Positions 55,631-62,795 of a stretch of 64,000 bases of DNA are shown piece after piece. The position numbers and the translations under genes are program-made. The stretch's first letter is position 1. The number at the start of each line of letters is the position of its first letter. The stretch is from positions 15,008-79,007 of the forward strand of contig SFLS01000021.1 of NCBI GenBank assembly GCA_004554485.1, in the 5' to 3' direction. Source of the stretch: Oscillospiraceae bacterium (GTDB lineage: Bacteria > Bacillota > Clostridia > Oscillospirales > Ruminococcaceae). The notes beneath the pieces were generated by a model. The model saw nothing but the letters and a program-made list of their open reading frames with translations, did no database searches and had not been told where the DNA came from.

Positions 55631-56261
55631 CCCCCGTTCGGTGAAAGCGGCAAAAGCCTTTCCCATAGCCTCCTCCCCCTGTGGGGGCGGGGGTTGGGGG
55701 TGGGGGTGCAGAGATTCTGATTTGCGCACTGTCTTTTGCCGTAGTTCCCCTCCTCAGAGGAGGGGACAGGGGTGGTGGTTCGCCCTTCCGCGCTCCCGCG
55801 CGGGGGCGATAAAAATGCGCCGCGGCTCCTTATAAGCACCGTTTAGCCCACGCTCCGGGAAGTCCGCAGGACTTTCCGGGCGGGCGTTCCGGTGCGTCGG
55901 GGTCTTGGGGTTTACCCCAAGTCGTTTTTGGGCACTTTTGGCGAGTCAAAAATGCCATTCCGCCGGCGGGGATACAGATTGAACCTTGTATAAGGCTTTC
56001 CCCGCCGTCCGGCCACCGCAAATGATGCCCCCAAACCGCAACTTTAAGGATCCCGCCCGGCCGGACAGGGCTTCTGCAAGCCATCAGCCCCACGCTGCCC
56101 GCCTTGCGGTGCCCGAAAAAGGCATCGCGCTGCTCGCCTGCTCGCCTTTTTCGACCGCTGCGGGCGCTCCGCCTCGCTGCATCCGCCGCCGGCGGCGCTC
56201 GGCTCCGCACCCCCGCCCATCAATCGGGCATATCCTAAACTACAAGATAGAAGGGACTCCC
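55631..56261. other. Long intergenic region with G-quadruplex motif and several palindromes
   Basis: About 630 bases between mnmE and mnmG, genes that normally almost touch. Contents: four G5 tracts with 1-2 base loops (55683-55706), CCCCTCCTC/AGGAGGGG (about 55746-55765), a GGAAGTCC-GCA-GGACTT hairpin (about 55858-55878) and a GGCA-TTTTG/CAAAA-TGCC imperfect palindrome near 55928-55955. No gene is supported. It may be an inserted repeat unit. Confidence 0.55.
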
Positions 56262-58139
56262 ATGATGAAACCCTACCCCGCAGGAGAATACGATATCGCC
56301 GTCATCGGCGCCGGCCACGCCGGTATCGAAGCGGCGCTGGCCGCCGCGCGTCTTGGCTGCCGCACCGTCGTCTTTACCATTTCGTTGGATGCCATCGGCA
56401 ATATGCCCTGCAACCCCAGCATCGGGGGCACCGCCAAGGGTCACCTGGTGCGGGAGCTGGATGCCTTGGGCGGCGAAATGGCAAAGGCCGCCGACGCCAC
56501 CATGCTGCAAAGCCGGATGCTCAACCTGGGCAAAGGCCCCGCGGTCCACAGCCTGCGCCTGCAGTGCGACCGCAAGCGCTACCATATGTATATGAAGGCC
56601 GCGCTGGAAAATCAGCCGGGCCTGTCGGTGCGTCAGGCGGAGATCGTCTCCATCGAAACCGACGGGGCGGGCCACATTGCTTCCGTCACCACCGCCATGG
56701 GCGGACGGTACACGGTCAGATCGGTGATCATCGCCACCGGAACCTTTCTCAAGGGCAAGGTGTTCGTCGGGGAATACAGCGAAGAATCCGGCCCGGACGG
56801 GATGCACCCCGCCGCCCATCTCAGCGAAAGTCTGCGGCAGCTTGGCATTCCGCTGCGCCGCTTCAAGACCGGCACCCCCGCCCGGGTGCACGGCGACAGC
56901 ATAGATTACCAAAAGCTGGAAAAGCAGGAGGGGGACGAGCCGCCTGTCGCGGCCTCCTTCGCCACCGATCCCACCGTGTTGCAGAACAAGCTGCCCTGCT
57001 ACATCGGCTACACTAACGGGCAGACCCACGCCGTCATCCGGCAGAATATCGGCCGCAGCCCGCTGTACGGCGGCGCCATCGAAGGCATCGGCCCCCGCTA
57101 CTGCCCCAGCATCGAGGATAAGGTGATGCGCTTTGCCGAAAAGCCGCGTCACCAGTTCTTCCTGGAGCCGATGGGAGAAAATACCCGCGAAATGTACCTG
57201 TCGGGCTTGTCCAGCTCGCTGCCGGAGGAGGTGCAGACGGCCTTTTACCGCACCATTCCCGGGCTGGAGCAGGTGGAGCTGATGCGTACTGCCTACGCCA
57301 TCGAATACGACTGCATCGACCCCACCCTGCTGGGCGGCACGCTGGAGTTCAAGGAGCATCCGGGCCTCTACGGCGCGGGACAGTTCAACGGCACCAGCGG
57401 CTACGAGGAGGCGGCGGTGCAGGGCTTTGTCGCCGGGGTGAATGCCGCCCTGCGGCTGCAGGGCCGTCCGCCCTTTCTCACCGACCGTTCCACCTCTTAT
57501 ATCGGCACCCTCATCGACGACTTGGTCACCAAGGGCTGCCAGGACCCCTACCGCATGATGACCAGCCGCAGCGAATACCGCCTGCTGCTGCGGCAGGATA
57601 ACGCCGACGCCCGGCTGATGCCGCAGGGCTACGCCCTCGGCCTGATCCCGGAGGAGCGCTATCGGCAGTTTTTGGCCCAGCAGCAGCAAAAGGAGCAGGA
57701 AAAACAGCGTCTGGCGGTGCTTTCCATTCCGCCGGGCCCGGCGGTCAACGCCTACCTGGAATCGGTGGGCAGCACGCCGCTGACCCAGCCGGTGCGGGCC
57801 GCCGAGCTGCTGCGCCGTCCGCAGGTCAGCTACGCGGGCCTGGCCCCCTTTGATCCCGACCGTCCGGCGCTGCATCCCCACGCGGCGGAGCAGGCGGAGA
57901 TCGAGCTGAAATACGAGGGCTACCTGAAAAAGCAGGAGGCCCAGGTGCGGGAAATGCGCCGCCTGGAGGCAATGCCCATCCCTCCTGATTTCGATTACGC
58001 CGCGCAGCGGGGCCTCCGGCTGGAGGCCATCGAAAAGCTGCAGAAGATCCGTCCCGCCAACATCGGGCAGGCCAGCCGCATCAGCGGGGTCTCCCCGGCG
58101 GATATCAGCGTGCTGGTCATTCTGCTGCGCCAGCCGTAA
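56262..58139 (+). CDS. mnmG: tRNA uridine 5-carboxymethylaminomethyl modification enzyme MnmG (GidA)
   Basis: FAD-dependent partner of MnmE. The 625 residues have the Rossmann FAD loop IGAGHAGIEAALAAA (about 14-28), the family block NMPCNPSIGGTAKGHLVREL with conserved Cys, the second FAD site region CYIGYTNGQTHAVI and a helical C-terminus ending SGVSPADISVLVILL. The ATG at 56262 follows AAGGGA. The frame is open 92 codons further upstream but that stretch is repeat-like and without homology. Confidence 0.97.
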   Translation: MMKPYPAGEYDIAVIGAGHAGIEAALAAARLGCRTVVFTISLDAIGNMPCNPSIGGTAKGHLVRELDALGGEMAKAADATMLQSRMLNLGKGPAVHSLRLQCDRKRYHMYMKAALENQPGLSVRQAEIVSIETDGAGHIASVTTAMGGRYTVRSVIIATGTFLKGKVFVGEYSEESGPDGMHPAAHLSESLRQLGIPLRRFKTGTPARVHGDSIDYQKLEKQEGDEPPVAASFATDPTVLQNKLPCYIGYTNGQTHAVIRQNIGRSPLYGGAIEGIGPRYCPSIEDKVMRFAEKPRHQFFLEPMGENTREMYLSGLSSSLPEEVQTAFYRTIPGLEQVELMRTAYAIEYDCIDPTLLGGTLEFKEHPGLYGAGQFNGTSGYEEAAVQGFVAGVNAALRLQGRPPFLTDRSTSYIGTLIDDLVTKGCQDPYRMMTSRSEYRLLLRQDNADARLMPQGYALGLIPEERYRQFLAQQQQKEQEKQRLAVLSIPPGPAVNAYLESVGSTPLTQPVRAAELLRRPQVSYAGLAPFDPDRPALHPHAAEQAEIELKYEGYLKKQEAQVREMRRLEAMPIPPDFDYAAQRGLRLEAIEKLQKIRPANIGQASRISGVSPADISVLVILLRQP

Positions 58140-58140
58140 C

Positions 58141-58156
58141 TGTTTCACGTGAAACA
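58141..58156. promoter_or_regulatory. parS: parS centromere site 1
   Basis: TGTTTCACGTGAAACA, a perfect 16-bp parS palindrome, directly after the mnmG stop. Confidence 0.97.
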
Positions 58157-58184
58157 TTTTGACCCCCAAAAAGGAGGAGCACCG

Positions 58185-58424
58185 ATGGCACGAAAAGGCG
58201 AAAAGATCCTGCGGATCGCCGCGGCGGGACCGGCGGCGCTGTTTATTGTGCTGCTGGGCGCGGATGCCCTGCGGTACCGCAGCACCCTGTACTCGGCGCC
58301 GTTTTGGGTGTTTGCGCTGGCCCGTGCCGTCGAATGTCTGCTGCCGGCGGCGCTGTGTGCGGCCGCCGCGTGGCTCGTCCGCCGCCGTCAGGTACACCCG
58401 CCGCGAAAGGAGAAGCAGTCATGA
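58185..58424 (+). CDS. Small membrane protein between mnmG and rsmG
   Basis: A 79-residue protein: MARKGEKILRI, then two hydrophobic helices (AAAGPAALFIVLLGADALRY and WVFALARAVECLLPAALCA) and a basic tail VRRRQVHPPRKEKQS. AAAGGAGGAG precedes the ATG at ideal spacing, and the TGA overlaps the rsmG ATG (ATGA), so it is translated with rsmG. I do not recognise a family; the usual mnmG-rsmG pair has no such gene. Confidence 0.7.
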   Translation: MARKGEKILRIAAAGPAALFIVLLGADALRYRSTLYSAPFWVFALARAVECLLPAALCAAAAWLVRRRQVHPPRKEKQS

Positions 58425-59134
58425 TCCCTCAAGCCGAATTTACCGCTCTGATGAGCGCCATCGGTCTGCCGCAGGCGGCCGGGCAGTACGGGCGCTTTGC
58501 CCTGTACTGCCGCGAGCTGCAGGAGTGGAACCGGAAGATCAATCTCACCGCCATCACCGATGACGAGGGGGTGGCCGTCAAGCATTTTGCCGATAGCCTG
58601 CTGCCTCTCACCATGGCGGAGCTGCCGCAGGGCGCTTCGCTGGTGGATGTCGGCAGCGGGGCGGGCTTTCCGGGCCTGCCGATGGCGCTGGTGCGGCCGG
58701 ATCTGCGGCTCACCTTTCTCGACAGCCTGCAAAAGCGGCTCACCTTTCTGGAGGGCGTGACCGCCGCGCTGGGGGTGCCGGCGGCATTTGTGCACGCCCG
58801 CGCCGAGGAGGCCGGTCGGGACGCGGCCCGGCGGGAGCAGTTTGACACGGCGACAGCCCGGGCGGTGGCGAATCTGGGCGTGCTTGCGGAATATTGCCTG
58901 CCGCTCGTGCGGGTAGGCGGGCAGTTCCTGGCGCTCAAGGGTGCGGCAGGCCGCGAGGAGCTGGCAGCCGCCGGCGGCGCCATTGCCCGGCTGGGCGGCC
59001 GGGTGGAAGCGGTGCAGGATTACACGCTGCCCGGCGGGGACGCCCGGGTGCTGATCGTCATTCGTAAGGAAAAGTCCACCCCGCCGCAGTATCCCCGCAC
59101 CGCCGCCCTTATCAAAAAGAAGCCGCTGGCGTAA
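58421..59134 (+). CDS. rsmG: 16S rRNA (guanine-N7)-methyltransferase RsmG (GidB)
   Basis: Methylates G527 of 16S rRNA using SAM. The 237 residues show the N-terminal YCRELQEWNRKINLTAI, SAM motif I LVDVGSGAGFPGLPMALV (about 71-88), the DSLQKRLTFLE segment and TARAVANLGVLAEYCLPLV. The ATG at 58421 follows AAAGGAGAAG. Loss of this enzyme gives low-level streptomycin resistance in other bacteria. Coupled to the small membrane gene. Confidence 0.96.
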   Translation: MIPQAEFTALMSAIGLPQAAGQYGRFALYCRELQEWNRKINLTAITDDEGVAVKHFADSLLPLTMAELPQGASLVDVGSGAGFPGLPMALVRPDLRLTFLDSLQKRLTFLEGVTAALGVPAAFVHARAEEAGRDAARREQFDTATARAVANLGVLAEYCLPLVRVGGQFLALKGAAGREELAAAGGAIARLGGRVEAVQDYTLPGGDARVLIVIRKEKSTPPQYPRTAALIKKKPLA

Positions 59135-59159
59135 TCCGCCGCAACCGGAAAGGAGCGAC

Positions 59160-59387
59160 ATGATGAACCAATTGAACCAGGGAACCTCGCCGCAGGCTGC
59201 GGAGCAGCCCCGGCCCCAGGAGCAAAAAGTGAGCCAAACGGTGCGCCAAACCGTCAAAAAAGGCATTTCCTTCGGCAGCGCGCTGGCCATGGTCATCAGC
59301 TTTACCACATGGCATTCGGTGGGCTGGGCCATTCTCCACGGCTTGCTCGGCTGGGTTTATGTCATCTACTATGTGATCCGCTACTGA
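59160..59387 (+). CDS. Small membrane protein after rsmG
   Basis: A 75-residue protein. A hydrophilic N-terminus rich in Gln and Pro (NQLNQGTSPQAAEQPRPQEQ) is followed by a hydrophobic half, GSALAMVISFTTWHSVGWA and ILHGLLGWVYVIYYVIRY, forming one or two helices. AAAGGAG precedes the ATG. I do not recognise a named family. The last gene of the mnmG-rsmG group, before a terminator. Confidence 0.65.
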   Translation: MMNQLNQGTSPQAAEQPRPQEQKVSQTVRQTVKKGISFGSALAMVISFTTWHSVGWAILHGLLGWVYVIYYVIRY

Positions 59388-59390
59388 ATG

Positions 59391-59415
59391 AAAAGCCCCC
59401 GCCCGGGGGCTTTTT
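59391..59415 (+). terminator. Terminator of the mnmG-rsmG group
   Basis: AAAGCCCCC-GCCC-GGGGGCTTTTT directly after the stop of the small membrane gene. Confidence 0.85.
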
Positions 59416-59438
59416 CTGTGGATACGGTCGGGCCGCAA

Positions 59439-59454
59439 TGTTTCACGTGAAACA
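59439..59454. promoter_or_regulatory. parS: parS centromere site 2
   Basis: Perfect TGTTTCACGTGAAACA. Here the palindrome extends six bases further on each side (CCGCAA/TTGCGG), giving 28 bp in total. Confidence 0.97.
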
Positions 59455-59642
59455 TTGCGGTCGGCGCGGAGCGGGTGGTTGCCGCCCTGCGGAAGCAGGG
59501 TGGGCGAAAGCCGCCTGCCTGCCCTGCCGTCAAAAAACCGGCGCGGTGAAATCTTTGATAGGATCGAATTCCGAAAAGGCCCCCGACGAGCGCTTTTTCA
59601 GTTTACCTTCCCTGCGGCAGGGCGGCATCGCTTAAAACCCAT

Positions 59643-59675
59643 AAAAACGCCTTGCCGGAGGGCAAAGCGTTTTTC
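59643..59675. terminator. Terminator of the noc-like gene
   Basis: AAAAACGC-TTGCC-GGAG-GGCAA-GCGTTTTT with A and T tracts on both sides. It lies 60 bases after the noc-like stop on the reverse strand. Confidence 0.8.
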
Positions 59676-59734
59676 TGCGGTCAGTTGGGAAGGGTTCTAT
59701 GTTGCTCTCCGAAGGGGAGAGAAACACGCATTGG

Positions 59735-60568
59735 TCAGGCGTACAGGGAGAGCTGGTCCTTCGGCTCGGCCGGCTTTTTGGCGGATTTGGGAATGCGGAT
59801 GGTGTAGCTGATGCAGTCCTCCTCCTCCCGCCGCCGGGTGGAAACGGCCACCCCGAACCGACGGATCTCCTCCACCGCGCGGTCGACGGTGGTAAACAGA
59901 ATGCGGTAATCCCGCAGCAGCCCCCGGTAGGGCGGATGCGTCTGCCGCTGCAGCAGCCGCATCAAATATTCTTCGCCCTGCCGGACATTCAGCCCGTTTT
60001 GGGCGATGTGGCGGATGGCCCGCAGCTGCAGATCCTCATCAGGCAGCCGCAGCAGCGCGCGCGCCAGCCGTTCCGGCAGCGCCTGTTCGGTCAGCGCCTG
60101 CTGCACCGCCGGGGAAAGCCGCAACAGCCGCAGCTTGTTGCTCAGCGCCGAAGGGCTCATCGCCAGCAGGTCAGCGGCTTGGGCCTGGCTCAGACCCCCC
60201 AGGGAGATCAGCCGCAGGATCCCCTCGGCCTCCTCCAGGTAGTTGAGGTCGCTGCGGTGCAGGTTTTCCGCCAGCGTCAGCGCCGCGGCGTCGGCCTCGT
60301 CCTTCTGCCACACCAGCGCGGGAATACTGCTCCAGCCCAGCAGCCGGCAGGCCCGCAGCCGGCGCTCCCCGGCGATCAGGCAATAGCCCCCCTGCGGCAG
60401 CGCCCGCACCGAAACGGGGTTCAGCAGCCCGTTGCGGTCGATGCTTTGCGCCAGCGCCGTCAGCGCCTGCTCATCAAAATCCCGGCGGGACTGGTGGGGG
60501 CTCGGCTCGATAGCTTCGATGGGAAGCGGCTGCACCGCAGCCGGCTTTTCCCGGTGGTAGAGTGCCAT
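59735..60568 (-). CDS. noc: ParB-family protein, Noc-like
   Basis: A second ParB/Spo0J paralogue of 277 residues: N-terminal CTPase domain with the arginine motif IAGERRLRA (about 65-73), LTLAENLHRSDLN, the HTH stretch LSQAQAADLLAMSPSALSNKL (about 125-145) and a C-terminal dimer/tail region. The place between rsmG and parA is that of noc in Bacillus, where Noc blocks division over the nucleoid. Unlike Bacillus, the gene is on the strand opposite to parAB, and the N-terminal membrane-binding helix of Bacillus Noc is not obvious. Its own binding site is not identified. AAGGAGG precedes the ATG. Confidence 0.8.
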   Translation of the reverse strand: MALYHREKPAAVQPLPIEAIEPSPHQSRRDFDEQALTALAQSIDRNGLLNPVSVRALPQGGYCLIAGERRLRACRLLGWSSIPALVWQKDEADAAALTLAENLHRSDLNYLEEAEGILRLISLGGLSQAQAADLLAMSPSALSNKLRLLRLSPAVQQALTEQALPERLARALLRLPDEDLQLRAIRHIAQNGLNVRQGEEYLMRLLQRQTHPPYRGLLRDYRILFTTVDRAVEEIRRFGVAVSTRRREEEDCISYTIRIPKSAKKPAEPKDQLSLYA

Positions 60569-60588
60569 TTTCTCGCCTCCTTGCCTTT

Positions 60589-60616
60589 ATTATAGCGGCG
60601 GCGGGCGGCCTGTCCA
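60589..60616 (-). promoter_or_regulatory. Promoter of the noc-like gene
   Basis: Reverse strand TGGACA (60616-60611), 16-base spacer, TATAAT (60594-60589). Confidence 0.65.
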
Positions 60617-60784
60617 GCAAAACCGTTCGCCGCAAACGGCCCGCTTTTTGCTGACAATTCCAAATTCTGACAGACACGGGTGGGCGTTCCGCGGGCAACA
60701 GCGCAAAGCCGCGTGGAATCTGTCGAACGATTCTTTGCATAAAACCGTCCCGGCGGGGCAGGGCGGCGGCAAAAAAGCCAAAAA

Positions 60785-60800
60785 TGTTTCACGTGAAACA
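60785..60800. promoter_or_regulatory. parS: parS centromere site 3
   Basis: Perfect TGTTTCACGTGAAACA with AAAAA/TTTTT extending the palindrome, 40 bases before the parA -35 region, so ParB spreading could affect parAB transcription. Confidence 0.97.
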
Positions 60801-60839
60801 TTTTTGCGGGAAAATGCAGTCAGCGCGGGGAAAAGACCT

Positions 60840-60868
60840 TTTCAAAGCGGGAGGGAGTGTGCTATAAT
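60840..60868 (+). promoter_or_regulatory. Promoter of parAB
   Basis: TTTCAA (60840-60845), 17-base spacer, extended TGC-TATAAT (60863-60868). Confidence 0.65.
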
Positions 60869-60898
60869 AAACTGCAATCGACACAAGGAGGCACAGGG

Positions 60899-61663
60899 AT
60901 GGGCAAAATCATCGCGATCATCAACCAGAAAGGCGGCGTGGGCAAAACCACCACGGCGGTCAATCTTTCGGCGGCGCTGGGGCAGCTGGGCTGCCGGGTG
61001 CTGCTGGCCGATCTGGATCCGCAGGGCAACGCCACCAGCGGAGTGGGGATCAACAAGCGGGAAGTGAAGATTTCCAGCTACCATGTGCTGATGGAGGAGT
61101 GCGGCGCGGCCGAAGCCATTCTGCCGACGCGCTTTGCGGGCCTTTCGGTACTGCCCAGCAACATCGACCTGGCCGGCGCCGAAATAGAGCTGGTGGAAAA
61201 GGAAAACCGAGCCAAAAGCCTGCGGGCGGCTCTGCTGCGGGTCCGGGAAGATTACGACTATATCTTTATCGACTGCCCGCCCTCGCTGGGGCTTATCACC
61301 GTAAACGCCCTGACTGCCAGCGATTCCATCCTGATCCCGATCCAGTGCGAATACTACGCCCTGGAGGGCCTGACCCAGCTGTTGCAGACGGTGCGCACCG
61401 TCAAGCGGCTGTATAACGGCAATATCTCGGTGGAGGGGGTGCTGCTGACCATGTACGACAGCCGCCTGAACCTCACCGAGCAGGTGGTGCGGGAGATCAA
61501 AAAGTATTTTGCGGATAAGGTGTTCAGGACCACCGTGCCGCGCAGCGTGCGTATCTCCGAAGCGCCCAGCTACGGCGAGCCGATCGGTTACTACGATAAA
61601 TCCAACCGGGGTGCGCTGGCCTACCAGCGGGTGGCCGAGGAGCTGATGGAGCGCGACCGCTGA
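60899..61663 (+). CDS. parA: Chromosome-partitioning ATPase ParA/Soj
   Basis: Walker-type ATPase that binds nucleoid DNA and moves ParB-parS complexes. The 254 residues have the intact deviant P-loop NQKGGVGKTT (about 9-18), ADLDPQGN (about 38-45), FIDCPPSLGLITVNAL and the C-terminal DNA-binding arginines. The ATG at 60899 follows AAGGAGG; 14 more codons upstream are open but unsupported. First gene of parA-parB. In contrast with the MinD-like gene at 13174-13875, all signature residues are kept. Confidence 0.97.
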   Translation: MGKIIAIINQKGGVGKTTTAVNLSAALGQLGCRVLLADLDPQGNATSGVGINKREVKISSYHVLMEECGAAEAILPTRFAGLSVLPSNIDLAGAEIELVEKENRAKSLRAALLRVREDYDYIFIDCPPSLGLITVNALTASDSILIPIQCEYYALEGLTQLLQTVRTVKRLYNGNISVEGVLLTMYDSRLNLTEQVVREIKKYFADKVFRTTVPRSVRISEAPSYGEPIGYYDKSNRGALAYQRVAEELMERDR

Positions 61664-61732
61664 CAGCGCGGCCAAAGCACTTTTTATGAAAAAACAAGAC
61701 GGAAAGGAAGCAAGAGAGGAAGGAAAGGACCT

Positions 61733-62602
61733 ATGGCAAAGAAAAGCGGACTGGGAAAAGGGCTGGACGCGCTTTTTCTGGATAACGAGACAGCCGACGG
61801 CGGCAGCCTGATGACGCTGCGGATCGCGGATATCGAGCCGAACAAGGAGCAGCCCCGTAAGGCCTTCCAGCCCGAGGCGCTGGCCGAGCTGGCGGATTCC
61901 ATCCGGGAGCACGGTGTGCTGCAGCCGGTGGTGGTGCGCAGCTTGCCCGGCGGGGTGTACCAGATCATTGCCGGCGAGCGGCGCTGGCGCGCCAGCCGGC
62001 TGGCCGGGCTCACTGAGATCCCGGCTATCGTAATAGAGGCCGACGACCAGAAGGTGCGGGAGCTGGCGCTGATTGAAAACCTGCAGCGGCAGGACCTGAC
62101 CCCGCTGGAGGAGGCGGAGGGCTACCGCAGCCTGATGGAGCACAGCGGCATGACCCAGGAGGAGGTGGCGGCGCGGCTGGGGAAATCCCGGCCGGTGGTG
62201 GCCAACTCCCTGCGGCTGCTGAACCTGCCCGACGAGGTAAAAAAGCTGCTGGCCGAAGGGCGACTGAGCGCCGGACACGCCCGGCTGCTGGCTTCGCTGC
62301 CGGAGGAGGAGGCGATTGCCACCGCGCAGGAGGTGCTGCGCCGGGGCATGAACGTGCGCGACCTGGAGGCCCAACTGAAGCGGGAGCGGGACGCTGCCCG
62401 CCGCGCGGCCGGCCGTAAAGCCGACCGGCAGGAGGACCCCTGGGGCGACAAGCAGCTGCGGGAGATGCAGCTGGCACTGCAGGAGGAGCTGGGGCGCCGG
62501 GTGACCATCAACCGCCGGGGCGTCGGCGGCATCCTGACGGTGGAGTACAACAGCATGGACGACCTGAGCGACCTGGTGGACCGCCTGACCGGCGGCAACT
62601 GA
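61733..62602 (+). CDS. parB: Chromosome-partitioning protein ParB/Spo0J
   Basis: CTP-dependent DNA clamp that loads at parS. 289 residues: N-terminal basic tail AKKSGLGKGLDALFLDN that stimulates ParA, CTPase domain with IIAGERRWRASRLAG (about 80-94) and ENLQRQDLTPLEEAEGY, the parS-reading HTH MTQEEVAARLGKSRPVVANS (about 140-160) and the C-terminal dimer domain. AGGAAAGGA precedes the ATG. It lies 69 bases after parA. Confidence 0.97.
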   Translation: MAKKSGLGKGLDALFLDNETADGGSLMTLRIADIEPNKEQPRKAFQPEALAELADSIREHGVLQPVVVRSLPGGVYQIIAGERRWRASRLAGLTEIPAIVIEADDQKVRELALIENLQRQDLTPLEEAEGYRSLMEHSGMTQEEVAARLGKSRPVVANSLRLLNLPDEVKKLLAEGRLSAGHARLLASLPEEEAIATAQEVLRRGMNVRDLEAQLKRERDAARRAAGRKADRQEDPWGDKQLREMQLALQEELGRRVTINRRGVGGILTVEYNSMDDLSDLVDRLTGGN

Positions 62603-62628
62603 GCCGCAGGCCCGCAAAAGCCGGAGAG

Positions 62629-62712
62629 CCGCCCCGCAGGGGCGGCGCGAAGCGCCGGGACGGGCCGGAGGCCCGTCACAGCGATCCGGAGGATCGCTGC
62701 CCTGCGGGGCGG
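62629..62712. repeat. Modular palindromic repeat element R11
   Basis: Outer arms CCGCCCCGCAGGG (62629-62641) and CCCTGCGGGGCGG (62700-62712). Inner hairpins GGCGC-GAA-GCGCC (62645-62657), GACGGGCC-GGA-GGCCCGTC (62659-62677) and AGCGATCC-GGA-GGATCGCT (62680-62698). Here all loops are GNA on the plus strand. It lies between parB and serS. Confidence 0.9.
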
Positions 62713-62795
62713 GGGCTTGCGGCCTGTGGTAAAATAGAAAGGAAGAAACGGCGAAAGCCAAACCGATAGAAACAGAGGAAAGAAGGAAAAACCCG

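Noticed and set aside
55986..56261. Upstream extension of mnmG by 92 codons
   Set aside because: Homologues begin at the FAD-binding segment, and the extension passes through repeat-like sequence without a ribosome site.
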